A stretch of DNA of 64,000 bases from Nostoc sp. NOS(2021). GTDB taxonomy: Bacteria; Cyanobacteriota; Cyanobacteriia; Cyanobacteriales; Nostocaceae. Within the stretch, counting starts at the first letter, position 1; each line of letters opens with the position of its first letter. The notes under the pieces were generated by a model that was not told the DNA's origin, did no database searches, and worked only from the letters and a program-made list of their open reading frames with translations. Below, one piece after another: positions 27,600 through 36,817 of the stretch. The position numbers and the translations under genes were made by a program. The stretch spans positions 27,901 to 91,900 of the forward strand of contig NZ_JABXKM010000329.1 in NCBI RefSeq assembly GCF_017115025.1, read 5' to 3'.

Positions 27600-27992
27600 A
27601 TGACAGAAAGGTTAGACCGGATTGAAGCAATCTTAGAGCGGACAGCACAAAGGGCTGAAGCGAATACGGTAGCTATAGAAGCGAACGCGGTAGCTATAGA
27701 AGCGAACGCAGCAGCTAGAGAAGCTGATAGAGTCGCTAACGCAGCCACCATAGAAGCGAACGCAGCAGCTAGAGAAGCTGATAGAGTCGCGATGGCTGAA
27801 CTACGCTCAACCGTAAATTCCTTGGTGCAGGTAGTTGAGATACATCAGCTAAACCATGAAGCAACTCAGCGTAACTTTGAAGGGATTGTAACCGAACTCA
27901 GAGAAATTAGAACTGAAATTAGAGGATTGAGAACTGAAAGCCAACGCATTTTAGAACATTTGTTCGGCAGACAGGAGAACGGCGAGTCATGA
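27600..27992 (+). CDS. Coiled-coil repeat protein
   Basis: A 130-residue protein almost entirely of coiled-coil character. Residues 18-65 are tandem Ala/Glu-rich repeats (TVAIEANAVAIEANAAAREA, DRVANAATIEANAAAREADR) encoded by near-identical DNA units, so copy number can change by slippage. The tail (FEGIVTELREIRTEIRGLRT) is a second heptad helix. There is no signal or membrane segment. Its stop overlaps the start of the hydrolase gene by four bases (ATGA), so the two are co-translated. The function is unknown; oligomerisation is likely. Confidence 0.7.
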   Translation: MTERLDRIEAILERTAQRAEANTVAIEANAVAIEANAAAREADRVANAATIEANAAAREADRVAMAELRSTVNSLVQVVEIHQLNHEATQRNFEGIVTELREIRTEIRGLRTESQRILEHLFGRQENGES

Positions 27993-28840
27993 GCGATCGC
28001 CATAGTCATACTACTGCTACACCTCTAAATGTCTACATCCAAGGTCAAGGATTTCCCATTCTGGGCTTACATGGTCATCCTGGTACTGGTCGTAGTCTTT
28101 CTGTCTTTACCAATCATTTATCAAAACGCTACAAAACTTTTGCCCCTGATTTACGTGGATACGGCAAAAGTCGCTGCAATAATAATTTTGCTATGAATGA
28201 CCATTTGACTGATTTAGAAGCGCTGCTAGACCGCTTTCAGATTGAAAAGTGCCTAGTATTGGGATGGTCACTTGGGGGCATTCTGGCAATGGAATTGGCA
28301 TTACGTTTGCCAGAGCGCATTACAGGGCTGATTTTGGTGGCGACAGCCGCAAAACCCCGTGGCAGTCATCCTCCTATCACTTGGCAGGATAATTTATATA
28401 CTGGCGTTGCTGGCCTACTAAACTATATAAAACCGAGTTGGCAATGGAATATTGAAACTTTTGGCAAGCGATCGCTTTTCCGCTACCTAATCCAACAACA
28501 TACATCTACCACTTACAACTATATCGCCACCGAAGCAGTACCAGCTTATTTGCAAACCTCTCCTGCTGCTACTCGCGCCCTCTATAGTGCAATTCAATCG
28601 GGATACAACAGACTTGTAGATTTGCAACAAATACAATGTCCTAGTTTAGTACTTGCTGGTGAACAAGACCGCCACATCACATCTGATTCTAGCTTAGAAA
28701 CTGCTCGACACCTCCAAAATTCTCAGTGGCAGTGTTATCCCAACACCGCCCATCTTTTCCCGTGGGAAGTTCCCCAGTTGGTGCTGAATGATATTGACCA
28801 TTGGCTGGAAGAACATCCGCAGGTAATTGGTAGTCAATAG
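27989..28840 (+). CDS. Alpha/beta-fold hydrolase
   Basis: A 283-residue cytoplasmic hydrolase. The oxyanion motif LGLHGHPGTGRS lies near residue 24-35, then DLRGYGKS, the nucleophile elbow GWSLGGILAMEL near residue 92, the acid in LAGEQDRHIT, and the catalytic His in NTAHLFPWEVPQ. This is the pattern of small esterases and C-C hydrolases. The start ATG overlaps the coiled-coil gene, suggesting a bicistronic unit. The substrate is unknown. Confidence 0.85.
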   Translation: MSDRHSHTTATPLNVYIQGQGFPILGLHGHPGTGRSLSVFTNHLSKRYKTFAPDLRGYGKSRCNNNFAMNDHLTDLEALLDRFQIEKCLVLGWSLGGILAMELALRLPERITGLILVATAAKPRGSHPPITWQDNLYTGVAGLLNYIKPSWQWNIETFGKRSLFRYLIQQHTSTTYNYIATEAVPAYLQTSPAATRALYSAIQSGYNRLVDLQQIQCPSLVLAGEQDRHITSDSSLETARHLQNSQWQCYPNTAHLFPWEVPQLVLNDIDHWLEEHPQVIGSQ

Positions 28841-28874
28841 TCCAAGGAATTTTGACTCTTGAACAAATAATTCG

Positions 28875-28995
28875 TAATTAGAACTCGAAATTACGTTAGC
28901 GTAGCGGTAGCTAGTCCGCGTACTCCTGCCCAGAAGCAAGCTAGCAAGAGCGTCTGGTAGAGAGCGTCATGACGAATTACGAATTACGAATTATC
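28875..28995. repeat. Composite dispersed repeat flanked by AATTCGTAATT/ACGAATT
   Basis: The segment AATTCGTAATTAGAACTC ... GACGAATTACGAATTACGAA encloses GTTAGCGTAGCGGTAGCTAG and GGTAGAGAGCGTCATGACG. It is the same repeat family as the larger hairpin at 32270-32384 (AGAGAGCGTCAT is shared). No gene is present. Confidence 0.6.
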
Positions 28996-29011
28996 TTGAC
29001 TCTGGCCTAAC

Positions 29012-29314
29012 TTAAATTTGACCGCCAAAGATAGGCTGTACTTTGCGGTCAAATCTTTCCCCCAAGTCTTCAGCGATTGTTAAGGTATTAGGTTTGCAGC
29101 GCTTGATATGCACAGCAATTCCCGTAGCTCCTTCAACTTCCAAATCTTCTATATATCCAATGCTTGACAATCTGGCATCAGAAGAACTCAGAAATGGCCC
29201 GAAGTAGTACGTGCATCGGGGATTCTGCGTCACAATCTCTACCCACCAAGCCAAGCCGATGTAGTCGAATGTGTTAATCAACACTTCCTTGAGGTTATGC
29301 CAAATGGTTTTCAT
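29012..29314 (-). CDS. DUF1816 domain protein
   Basis: A 100-residue cyanobacterial protein. It has the family pattern WWVEIVTQNPRCTYYFGPFL near residue 23 and GYIEDLEVEGATGIAVHIKR, then C-terminal PNTLTIAEDLGERFD. DUF1816 proteins are small soluble proteins sometimes linked to phycobilisome or CpcD-like domains; the role is not established. It is a single gene. ATG 29314 is preceded on the minus strand by a short AT-rich leader. Confidence 0.85.
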   Translation of the reverse strand: MKTIWHNLKEVLINTFDYIGLAWWVEIVTQNPRCTYYFGPFLSSSDARLSSIGYIEDLEVEGATGIAVHIKRCKPNTLTIAEDLGERFDRKVQPIFGGQI

Positions 29315-29401
29315 GGTTTTCGCCGATTTATAAACGTGCTACAGGGTGTTAAACGATATTGTGCTTTATTATCTTTTACATTTCTTTATACTCTGTTACT
29401 G

Positions 29402-30478
29402 TTATTTTTTCAAAGAAAATTTTTGTAATTTATCCAAGTGCAGCGTATTTAGCGATCGCTGGCGATAAATTTCATAAAGCGCCATACCCGCTGCTACCGA
29501 GGCATTCAGGCTGGGAGTCTTACCTTGTAGAGGAATCGATACTAAAAAATCACAGGAGCGTTGAGTTAACATACCCAGACCTTCACCTTCTGAGCCGATT
29601 ACCAAAACGATTGGGCCAGTGAAATTGATTGTATGCACGGGTTCGCTCCCACTTGCAGCAGCGCCGTAAATCCAAAAGCCAGCTTCTTTCAATTCTTCTA
29701 AAGCGCGGCCAAGGTTGACAACTCTAGCTACAGCAAAATTTTCTAAAGCGCCTGCTGCCACTTTCATCACAGTGGAAGTGATCCCAGATGCCCTTCTTTG
29801 GGGAATCACCAATCCTTGAGCGCCTATTGCTTCGGCGGTGCGAATAATTGCTCCCAAGTTGTGGGGATCAGTAATTCCGTCAGCCACGACAATTACGGCA
29901 TCGGTTACAGATTTGGACTGTTCAATTAAATCCGGCAATTCGATGTAGGCGTAGGGAGCAATTTGCGCTGCCACACCTTGGTGATTGGCTCCATTGGTGA
30001 GATAGTCTAAGCGCTTGGGTTCAACCTCATCAATAACCGTGCCATTTTCTTTCGCTTGTAGGAGAAAATGGTGAAAGCTGGGATCGTAGCGCAGACGGGT
30101 CGTAATCCAGAGACGGTTGAGATTGCGCTGATTTTGCAATGCACTCAATACTGGATGACGACCGTAGATGAGATCGCTATCTTCTGTCGATTCTGTAGAT
30201 GCAGACGGCTGGGATAAGTTGCTATATCGTTGTCGGGAGTTGCCAGAAATGGGGTTGCTATCTATTTTTCTGGGATTGCGAGTCGGATTAGCAACAGAAA
30301 TGGGGTTGCTATCTATTTTCCTGGGATTGCGAGTCGGATTAGCAACAGAGATGGGGTTGCTATCTATTTTTCTGGGATTGCGAACAGGATTAGTAACAAC
30401 ACGCTTACCTTGAATTTTTACGGGTTGTCCACGATTGGGTTCGCTAGAAGTCTTGACTTTTCTCGGTTTATTCTGCAT
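29402..30478 (-). CDS. rlmB: 23S rRNA (guanosine-2'-O)-methyltransferase RlmB, with repeat extension
   Basis: A 358-residue SPOUT methyltransferase. The substrate-binding L30-like domain starts at [20 protein letters not shown] (about residue 103). The catalytic domain shows [20 protein letters not shown] (motif 1 with the Asn-Arg pair), [20 protein letters not shown] (motif 2) and [20 protein letters not shown] (motif 3, the knot). The first about 100 residues are a disordered basic tail with three 17-residue repeats ([17 protein letters not shown]) encoded by 51-bp tandem units at 30249-30401. It methylates G2251 of 23S rRNA. mrnC lies upstream on the same strand, about 90 bases away. Confidence 0.93.
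   Translation of the reverse strand: MQNKPRKVKTSSEPNRGQPVKIQGKRVVTNPVRNPRKIDSNPISVANPTRNPRKIDSNPISVANPTRNPRKIDSNPISGNSRQRYSNLSQPSASTESTEDSDLIYGRHPVLSALQNQRNLNRLWITTRLRYDPSFHHFLLQAKENGTVIDEVEPKRLDYLTNGANHQGVAAQIAPYAYIELPDLIEQSKSVTDAVIVVADGITDPHNLGAIIRTAEAIGAQGLVIPQRRASGITSTVMKVAAGALENFAVARVVNLGRALEELKEAGFWIYGAAASGSEPVHTINFTGPIVLVIGSEGEGLGMLTQRSCDFLVSIPLQGKTPSLNASVAAGMALYEIYRQRSLNTLHLDKLQKFSLKK
30249..30401. repeat. Three tandem 51-bp repeats inside rlmB
   Basis: Three units beginning ATGGGGTTGCTATCTATTTT (30249, 30300, 30351) differ at only a few positions, most of them in the third copy. They encode the repeats of the RlmB N-terminal tail and are in frame (51 = 17 codons). Confidence 0.9.
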
Positions 30479-30570
30479 TTGAGTTATGGATATAGCGTCT
30501 GGTTGATTATCCCGATTACCTCAATTTATTGAGCCTAATCTACTGTTGTGGCCATTGTGAAATTGAGTTC

Positions 30571-31098
30571 TCACTCTTTTTCTATATGAAGTATTTGCAA
30601 CAGTTCGGTTAGACGCTGGTAATCGGTAAGATATAAGTAGCCAATTAAGGTTTCTAGACTAGTTGCCTGTTGATAAATTTCGGGATTAAGTCGTTTAGGG
30701 CGTCCTGTCGCGGCGTTTCTACCCCGTCGGACAATTTCTAATTCGGTGTCCCTGAGATGAGGAATCAGCGATCGCAAATGTAGCGCTTGGGTTTCCGCTC
30801 TTACCTGCTCCACTACCAGACGATGGTAAATTCCTGACCGCTGTAATGGCAGCAGATAGAAAATTCTAACATACAACTCATAAATTGCATCCCCCAAATA
30901 TGCTAAAGCACTAGGAGAAATTTGTTGCACTTGTGAGAGGGAAATCTGTTGGAATGGCGCTGTGGTTGCCAAGAGTGCTTGAGTCCAAGATAAACTCTGT
31001 TTGGGAGTTTCATCTTGTCCATCAAATAGCTCTTCCTCCTGTGACTTCACAAATAAATCATTCCTTGACGGGCTACATTTGGCAGGCATTCTTCGCAA
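30571..31098 (-). CDS. mrnC: Mini-ribonuclease III
   Basis: A 175-residue RNase III-fold enzyme without a dsRNA-binding domain. The signature ALAYLGDAIYELYVR (about residues 66-80) carries the catalytic Asp, and TSLETLIGYLYLTD holds the second acidic pair. In cyanobacteria Mini-III trims 23S rRNA ends. Starts are TTG 31098 or ATG 31089; the first 45 residues are not conserved in character, so the true start is uncertain. It precedes rlmB on the same strand, joining two 23S rRNA maturation genes. Confidence 0.9.
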   Translation of the reverse strand: MRRMPAKCSPSRNDLFVKSQEEELFDGQDETPKQSLSWTQALLATTAPFQQISLSQVQQISPSALAYLGDAIYELYVRIFYLLPLQRSGIYHRLVVEQVRAETQALHLRSLIPHLRDTELEIVRRGRNAATGRPKRLNPEIYQQATSLETLIGYLYLTDYQRLTELLQILHIEKE

Positions 31099-31571
31099 AG
31101 AGTGATTTTTCTGAAGTATGCCATGATAGTATACTTAGCATAATCAACACTATCAAAATTACTTCCTAATTTCATCTTTTTGATTGAGAGTTGGCATTTT
31201 AAATCACCCTGATGTCAACGCCTATAAACCAAATTTCGCCTACTTCTTGTGGTCTGTGCCTAAGATAGTGTAAAATTTTGACATCAAACTCACCCTGTTA
31301 CTTGATCCCATTGCCATGCTTACTTAGTAAGCGACAATTTTTAACTATACAGTATTAAGTCAAGTTAACCTATAGATAAATCTGCTGGCTTTGTATTTCT
31401 TACAACTTTTTCGGACTTGATTGTTTATCCGAATATTGTAGCCAACAATTACATACCCCAGAACGGAGTGTCTATATCTTTGTTATTGCTCAACTTTAAA
31501 CATAATAGCTCAACTGGCTTTGTTCCTCTCCCACAAAGAGAGAGGTTTTCTGCCAGAAGTTTTAAAAATTA
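31099..31571. other. Non-coding gap
   Basis: About 470 AT-rich bases. It contains a short hairpin AAGTATGCCATGATAGTATACTT (31115-31137, imperfect) close to mrnC, and CCTCTCCCACAAAGAGAGAG followed by GTTTT at 31525-31548, which could be a plus-strand terminator-like hairpin. No gene is seen. Confidence 0.4.
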
Positions 31572-31599
31572 AGCTATCCGATGTTGAATCTGGATAGCT
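31572..31599 (-). terminator. Terminator of the STAS gene
   Basis: AGCTATCC (31572-31579) pairs with GGATAGCT (31592-31599). Read on the minus strand, the stem is followed by TAATTTTTAAAA. It sits 31 bases after the STAS stop, as expected for an intrinsic terminator. Confidence 0.65.
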
Positions 31600-31629
31600 G
31601 AATTTATCTCTCGGTTCAAGCAATCAAGA

Positions 31630-31992
31630 CTACTTGATGTTTTCTAGAGCGTCTTCAACTGATTTTTGCAGAGAGAGAAACTTCTCTAGGCGAACAAGCT
31701 TGACCGTTTGAGTGACGCGGGCATTCGTGACAATTTGCAAAGTGCCCTCAGCAGTTTGAGCCTGCTTGGCTAGCTGCACCAGAGCACCCAAGCCAGAGCT
31801 ATCAATAAAGTCGATTTGTGAGAGATCCAAAATAATGTGCTTAGGGCCCTCGTCAATCTTGCTGCCAAGCACCTTGCGAAATGTCGGCTCAGAAAAGGCA
31901 TCTAACAAACCTGTGAGGCGGAATAGCTGACAGTTATCCCGGACTTCACGAGTGCCCCTCAGGCTAACGGTTAGATTCAGTGGATCAGCAAT
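31630..31992 (-). CDS. STAS-domain anti-sigma factor antagonist, probable ATT start
   Basis: A 120-residue anti-anti-sigma protein. The STAS core reads IILDLSQIDFIDSSGLGALV with the phosphorylatable Ser in DSSGLGAL; LQIVTNARVTQTVKLVRLEK follows. The largest ORF from an ATG/GTG/TTG begins only at 31908 and would cut off the first strand. The frame is open further upstream and encodes ADPLNLTVSLRGTREVRDNC, then QLFRLTGLLDAF, a normal STAS N-terminus. A strong GAGGAGGG lies just before ATT codons at 31993-31995 and 31990-31992, so ATT 31992 is the best start. This is rare, known for infC-type genes. The kinase and anti-sigma partners are not in the window. Confidence 0.75.
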   Translation of the reverse strand: MADPLNLTVSLRGTREVRDNCQLFRLTGLLDAFSEPTFRKVLGSKIDEGPKHIILDLSQIDFIDSSGLGALVQLAKQAQTAEGTLQIVTNARVTQTVKLVRLEKFLSLQKSVEDALENIK

Positions 31993-32067
31993 AATTCCCT
32001 CCTCATGAGTTAAAGTGAACGCTCAAGTATAGATGGTTTTTGAGCAAGTTGTCTACAATCTGCTGGA

Positions 32068-32094
32068 ATTGGGCATTGGGCATTGGGCATTGGG
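32068..32094. repeat. GGCATTG short tandem repeat
   Basis: Four tandem copies of the 7-mer GGCATTG in the STAS-carA gap; a longer array of the same unit is at 33571-33621. Confidence 0.85.
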
Positions 32095-32237
32095 TATGGT
32101 TATTCTCCTTGTCCCCTTGTCTTTCTTGTCCCCCATTTGCATTTTGCTATTTTTATTTAATCCCAGATGCGACAACTTGACTCTCGCTTTGCTCCAATTC
32201 CAAATTAAAAATGCATAGTTCAAAAATAAATCTTTCA

Positions 32238-32408
32238 TTTTGAATTCTGTTAGCGCAGCGTAAAGCCTTCTCTACGAGACGCTGCGCGAACGGCATGGCA
32301 ACTCTTAGAGACGCACTCGCGTTCGCTTAGAGCGAGTCCGCGTACTCTGTAAGAGTTGCAAGCTACGCGCAGCGTCTCGTAGAGAGCGTCATTTTTAATT
32401 TTGAATTC
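32238..32408. mobile_element. Large foldback element between direct repeats
   Basis: Outer arms CTCTACGAGACGCTGCGC (32270-32287) and GCGCAGCGTCTCGTAGAG (32367-32384) are perfectly complementary. A second nested pair, GCAACTCTTA (32298-32307) and TAAGAGTTGC (32350-32359), lies inside. TTTGAATTC occurs on both sides (about 32238 and 32398), consistent with a target duplication. The right flank overlaps the last codons and stop of carA. Confidence 0.65.
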
Positions 32409-33561
32409 CCCGGAGGGCTTGACGTGCGGTTCGCATGGCTTGAACAAATTGCTCAAACAAGTAATCAGCATCGTGGGGACCAGGACTAGCTTCTGGGTGA
32501 TACTGTACGGAGAATACAGGTAGAGATTTGTGACGTATCCCGGCAATGGTGCGATCGTTTAAGTTTAGGTGGCTGATTTCTACAACTGCCGTAGGTAAAG
32601 AATCTGGGTCAATAGCAAAACTATGGTTTTGGCTGGTAATTTCTACCCGTTGTTGTGAGCCAGCAGGCTGATTCAAACCACGATGACCAAATTTGAGTTT
32701 ATAGGTTTCTGCCCCTAGTGCATGACCTAAAATTTGGTGTCCCATACAAATACCAAAGATGGGTTTTTGACTTAACAGGAGCGCTTTGGCAGTTGCAATC
32801 CCTTCGGTGACGGCAGCAGGGTCGCCAGGCCCATTAGAAAGAAACACACCATCTGGATTGTAATTGAGAATTTCTTCTGGTGAGGTATCAGCAGGCACAA
32901 CAATCACCCGACAACCGTAACTTGTGAGGCGACGCAAAATATTGCGTTTTACGCCAAAGTCAAGGGCAACAACGGTAAAGGGTTCCCCAAGATTTTCCGC
33001 AGCCTCAGAGTTGAATTCCCAAGCTGAAATTGTGGCATCTGACCATTCATAAGCCGTTGGGGTAGTCACTTCACCAACCAGATTCAATCCCGCCATATTG
33101 GGAGCCGCTAGTACCTGCTCTAGCAATTCTGCCTCATCAAGAATGGCTGTGGAAATGCCGCCGTTCATGGCTCCGAATATGCGAATTTTGCGGGTGAGGG
33201 CGCGGGTATCGATGCCGTAGATCCCTGGTACTTGGTTTTGTTTAAGGTAGTCAGGCAAGGATTGTGTCGATCGCCAGTTACTTGGTCGGTGACAAATATT
33301 ACGCGCGATCGCACCTCGCACTTGGGGTCGCTCTGATTCCTCATCTTCAGGATTGACGCCAGTATTGCCTAATTCAGGATAGGTAAAAATGACAATCTGA
33401 CCGGAGTAACTTGGGTCGGTCAGTACTTCTTGGTAGCCGGTCATACCAGTGTTAAATACCACTTCTCCGATCGCGGTTCCCGTAGCACCGAAAGACCAAC
33501 CGCGATAAGTGGTTCCATCTGCTAGGACAAGTAAAGCTGGTATTGCGTCAGTCAGGGGCAT
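32395..33561 (-). CDS. carA: Carbamoyl-phosphate synthase small subunit
   Basis: A 388-residue glutaminase subunit supplying ammonia for carbamoyl phosphate in arginine and pyrimidine synthesis. The N-terminal domain shows [20 protein letters not shown] and [15 protein letters not shown]. The class I amidotransferase domain has [11 protein letters not shown], the catalytic Cys in [14 protein letters not shown] near residue 270, and the His-Glu pair in [14 protein letters not shown]. All active residues are present. The last residues (GIQN) are encoded where a repeat element abuts, so the natural C-terminus may have changed slightly. carB is not in the window, as is usual in cyanobacteria. Confidence 0.96.
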   Translation of the reverse strand: MPLTDAIPALLVLADGTTYRGWSFGATGTAIGEVVFNTGMTGYQEVLTDPSYSGQIVIFTYPELGNTGVNPEDEESERPQVRGAIARNICHRPSNWRSTQSLPDYLKQNQVPGIYGIDTRALTRKIRIFGAMNGGISTAILDEAELLEQVLAAPNMAGLNLVGEVTTPTAYEWSDATISAWEFNSEAAENLGEPFTVVALDFGVKRNILRRLTSYGCRVIVVPADTSPEEILNYNPDGVFLSNGPGDPAAVTEGIATAKALLLSQKPIFGICMGHQILGHALGAETYKLKFGHRGLNQPAGSQQRVEITSQNHSFAIDPDSLPTAVVEISHLNLNDRTIAGIRHKSLPVFSVQYHPEASPGPHDADYLFEQFVQAMRTARQALRGIQN

Positions 33562-33570
33562 AGTAGATTA

Positions 33571-33621
33571 GGCATTGGGCATTGGGCATTGGGCATTGGG
33601 CATTGGGCATTGGGCATTGGG
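33571..33621. repeat. GGCATTG short tandem repeat array
   Basis: About seven tandem copies of GGCATTG directly upstream of carA, followed by a CCCTATTCCC-type repeat. Its position in the 5' region of carA could affect expression. Confidence 0.9.
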
Positions 33622-33792
33622 AAAACTCTTCCCTATTCCCTATTCCCCATTCCCTAGTCCCCAATACTGCGATTGTTAATTATCTCATAAGTTGAGCAAT
33701 TGGGAGTTTTTAGGATAGTTAATTAAAATTAAAAGGGAATTATAAAAGTAGCGGGAGTGGATTTGGCAAAGCTTGGGCAGTTAAAATTAATT

Positions 33793-34842
33793 ATGCTTCA
33801 GTCCTTTTTATCCCGTACAACCCTAATTTTTATATCAAGCGCTCTAGCGGTTTTGTGTGTTGCCTGTAGTGAAGACAAACGGAACACTGCGACTGGTGGC
33901 AATGAGCAACCCACGCCAATTGGGGATCTGACATCAGTACAGCCTACTGTCGAACCAGTAAAACCAGCAGCTATCCCAGAAGCGCAGCCGCTAGAGCCGT
34001 CTGAAAGTGAACCAAGTCTTTTTGAGATGGGGCGAGACAAAGCTGTTGGCGCTTGGAGTATCAGCCAATCTGCTCAATCTCCAGAGGATTGGAATTTGGT
34101 GGTGAGTCAGTACCAGGATGCGATCGCGCTGATGCGAAAAGTGCGACGACAAAGCCTAGAATTTGCGATCGCTCAAACCAAGATTGCTGAATATCGGCGG
34201 CAAATAAAATATGCCCAACAGCAAGCGAATCCTCGCCCTGTGCGCGTTGCCCAACCTCAGAGGATAGTAGTTCTTGTTCCCCAGAGAGCAACCACACCAA
34301 AGTTCACCTTACGTTCATTACCTCCTGTCGCAACAAAACCGTTATCACTAGAGCCAGGTTTGCCCTCGTCAGCAGTGGTGATTCCAGATGAAGCAGTATT
34401 TACAGCCCCGATTAAAAGGCGGATTGGTGGCACGCCAATTGTCGAAGTCACTTTCAATGGCCAGCAACAATTTGAGATGATTGTGGATACAGGAGCCAGT
34501 GGCACTGTAATCACCCAACAGATGGCCGATGCTTTGGGAATCGTGCCAGTGGGGAAAGCGAAGGCAAACACCGCTAGTTCTAGAGCTGTAGAATTTCCTG
34601 TGGGTTATGTTAATTCGATGGCAGTTGGCGGGGTAATAGTGAATAAAGTAGCAGTAGCGATCGCCGGTGCGGAACTAGAAACTGGACTTCTAGGACATGA
34701 TTTTTTTGGCAACTATGATGTCACCATCAAACGTAATGTGGTAGAATTTCGCCCGCAATTGCGATCGCAAATCAATTCCCCAGAAATTCAATTAACTGCT
34801 CCAACTTTGCCCAAGCCGCGCCACTTTGTAGGATATCCTTAG
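33793..34842 (+). CDS. Exported retropepsin-like aspartic protease
   Basis: About 349 residues from ATG 33793 (an upstream GTG at 33757 would add 12). The N-terminus is a signal peptide with a possible lipoprotein cysteine ([14 protein letters not shown]). A proline-rich linker and a coiled segment follow. The C-terminal domain (about 220-340) is a single-lobe clan AA protease: [20 protein letters not shown] with the catalytic Asp, then [16 protein letters not shown] and [13 protein letters not shown]. Such proteases act as dimers; relatives in cyanobacteria are exported. Its last 71 bases overlap the 3' end of trpD in convergent orientation. Confidence 0.8.
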   Translation: MLQSFLSRTTLIFISSALAVLCVACSEDKRNTATGGNEQPTPIGDLTSVQPTVEPVKPAAIPEAQPLEPSESEPSLFEMGRDKAVGAWSISQSAQSPEDWNLVVSQYQDAIALMRKVRRQSLEFAIAQTKIAEYRRQIKYAQQQANPRPVRVAQPQRIVVLVPQRATTPKFTLRSLPPVATKPLSLEPGLPSSAVVIPDEAVFTAPIKRRIGGTPIVEVTFNGQQQFEMIVDTGASGTVITQQMADALGIVPVGKAKANTASSRAVEFPVGYVNSMAVGGVIVNKVAVAIAGAELETGLLGHDFFGNYDVTIKRNVVEFRPQLRSQINSPEIQLTAPTLPKPRHFVGYP

Positions 34843-35839
34843 CGATTTTAATACCCTCGGCGTGATCGAGCAACGAGATTACACCCGCTACTTGCAGCGC
34901 CAACGACGCATTCAACGCTACTGCATCCTGTTGTGCCTGAGTTCCCTTTCCTTGCAGTACCGCCTTCAGAATCTCCGCATTTTCTTGGACATCCCCACCC
35001 CGAAGCATACCTATGGTAGCAGGCGTTAAATCCAAATCTAGGGGATTAATCGTAGTTAACTGCACTTCTCCGTCTGATAACACCGCCAAATCAGTTAAAT
35101 CTCCTAACCCAGCCTCATCAAGTTTTTCTCGCCCGTGCAGCACAATCGCCTTTTCCTTGCCCAAATTCTGTAAAGCTTGGGCAACAGTTGCTAAAAGTTT
35201 GGGAGTAAATAACCCTACCACCTGCCCAGTTGGACGCAAGGGATTTACTAACGGCCCAAGCAAATTAAAAACTGTTCGCACCTTCAAAGTCCGCCGCAAT
35301 TGGGCAACCGCCTTGAGTGCTGGATGCCAACCAGGGGCAAACAAGAAAGTGATCCCCACTTCTTGTAGTGCTGCTTGCACCTTTTCACTAGAGGCACTCA
35401 AGTTTACATCCAAGGCTTCCAATACATCGGCACTTCCCGTAAGACTTGACGCTGAACGATTGCCGTGTTTGGCGACGGGTACGCCATAGGCTGCGGCGAC
35501 AAATGCAACTGCTGTGGAAATATTAAAGGTTGATGATCCATCTCCGCCAGTGCCACAGGTATCTATTACAGTAGTCAGTGCTGACTGGTGAGCGCTGAGT
35601 GGGGAACATTGAGATTGTAATACTTCAGCCATGCCGGTTAACTCGTCGGCAGAAATGCCTTTAAAGTTCAGCGCTATTAAAATTGCTCCCGATAACTCTG
35701 GGGGAACCGCTTCACTGAGCCATCCTTGCATCAATTCAGCAGACTGAGTACGGGACAATGATTGGCCATCTATTAATTGTTGCAGCAGGATATACCAGCT
35801 AACAGAGGATTCTTGAGCAGGGATTGGGGAAGTTATCAT
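34772..35839 (-). CDS. trpD: Anthranilate phosphoribosyltransferase
   Basis: A 355-residue enzyme of tryptophan synthesis joining anthranilate to PRPP. The motifs are [20 protein letters not shown] (PRPP-binding, residues about 92-111), [40 protein letters not shown], and [20 protein letters not shown]. The length is normal. No other trp genes are nearby, typical for dispersed cyanobacterial trp genes. The 3' end overlaps the aspartic protease gene tail to tail. Confidence 0.95.
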   Translation of the reverse strand: MITSPIPAQESSVSWYILLQQLIDGQSLSRTQSAELMQGWLSEAVPPELSGAILIALNFKGISADELTGMAEVLQSQCSPLSAHQSALTTVIDTCGTGGDGSSTFNISTAVAFVAAAYGVPVAKHGNRSASSLTGSADVLEALDVNLSASSEKVQAALQEVGITFLFAPGWHPALKAVAQLRRTLKVRTVFNLLGPLVNPLRPTGQVVGLFTPKLLATVAQALQNLGKEKAIVLHGREKLDEAGLGDLTDLAVLSDGEVQLTTINPLDLDLTPATIGMLRGGDVQENAEILKAVLQGKGTQAQQDAVALNASLALQVAGVISLLDHAEGIKIAKDILQSGAAWAKLEQLIEFLGN

Positions 35840-35914
35840 AGCTAAGGTTTGTATGTTGTAGCTATATTGAGAGGCATGAGAGCTATCCTACCGGAAAATT
35901 GGGAGTTATCAAAG

Positions 35915-36805
35915 TTAGCTTGAAAGATCAAGGCTTAATTGCAAAGCTGGATTCACAAGGTTCTGATTTTGTGCGTTTTTATCCAAATAAAGTTTAACTT
36001 CGTAATTAGTAATGAATAACTCTTTTCCTTTAGCCGCACTACTCTGCTTATAGTTATTCATCCCATACTGTAATTCCCACTCTGAGATATTAGCCCATTG
36101 AAAATTTTCTCGAATTTGCTGTGAGTTGTCGTAGGTAATTAGCCAGCGATGATGACATTGTTGTAAAAGTTCAGCAAATCTCTGATGTTCAAAAGAAGTG
36201 TGCAAGTCACCGTCTTTACCATAAAGCTTTGATTTTGTAGCACTAAAATATGGTGGATCTAAAAAGAGAAATACATCTTCTCCTTCTGTTTTTAATAGGT
36301 GACTGTAATCTAAATTAGTAATTTGGACATTTTCTGATAAAATATTTTCTAGCTTTTCGAGTCGTTCTATTGAAGAATCGGTAAATCGCTTATGAAAAGC
36401 TTCTTGTGAAAAACCACCTGATTCTACAGTTCCTGAAAAAGTAATTCTATTGAGGACGAAAAAGCGAATGGCTCTTTCTAAATCAGATAAATCATTGATA
36501 TCTACCTTAGTCAATTCTGCAAAGAGTAATTTGCCATCTATATATTTGACTTTAATATGCCGAACTTCTTTAACTAACTGAGCTAGATCAGATTGGGCAA
36601 ACTTCCAGAATAAGAAGAGTTCGCGGTTTAAATCATTAATCCAAATTTTTAGATTAGGAAACTTTTGTCTTAAATAAATGAATACAGAACCACCACCCAC
36701 AAAAGGTTCTCGAAATTCAGAAAAGCTCTGTGGTAAGTATTCAACTATTTGATTTATTGCTTTCGACTTACCACCAGGATATCGTAGAGGACTTTTGATA
36801 ATCAT
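35915..36805 (-). CDS. Dam-type (D12 class) DNA adenine methyltransferase
   Basis: A 296-residue N6-adenine methyltransferase. It opens with SPLRYPGGKSKAINQIVEYL (the SAM-binding FxGxG equivalent continues as FREPFVGGGSVFIYL), and the catalytic motif IV is FLFLDPPYFSATKSKLYGK near residue 178. It is the last gene of a minus-strand cluster with DUF5131 (12-base gap) and TcmP. No restriction endonuclease is recognisable, so it acts as an orphan methylase or part of an undefined system. The region is more AT-rich than trpD, suggesting horizontal acquisition. Confidence 0.88.
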   Translation of the reverse strand: MIIKSPLRYPGGKSKAINQIVEYLPQSFSEFREPFVGGGSVFIYLRQKFPNLKIWINDLNRELFLFWKFAQSDLAQLVKEVRHIKVKYIDGKLLFAELTKVDINDLSDLERAIRFFVLNRITFSGTVESGGFSQEAFHKRFTDSSIERLEKLENILSENVQITNLDYSHLLKTEGEDVFLFLDPPYFSATKSKLYGKDGDLHTSFEHQRFAELLQQCHHRWLITYDNSQQIRENFQWANISEWELQYGMNNYKQSSAAKGKELFITNYEVKLYLDKNAQNQNLVNPALQLSLDLSS

Positions 36806-36817
36806 TTACGGACATAT

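Noticed and set aside
30168..30532. Overlapping plus-strand ORFs with repeated [20 protein letters not shown] peptides
   Set aside because: They are antisense readings of the in-frame RlmB repeats.
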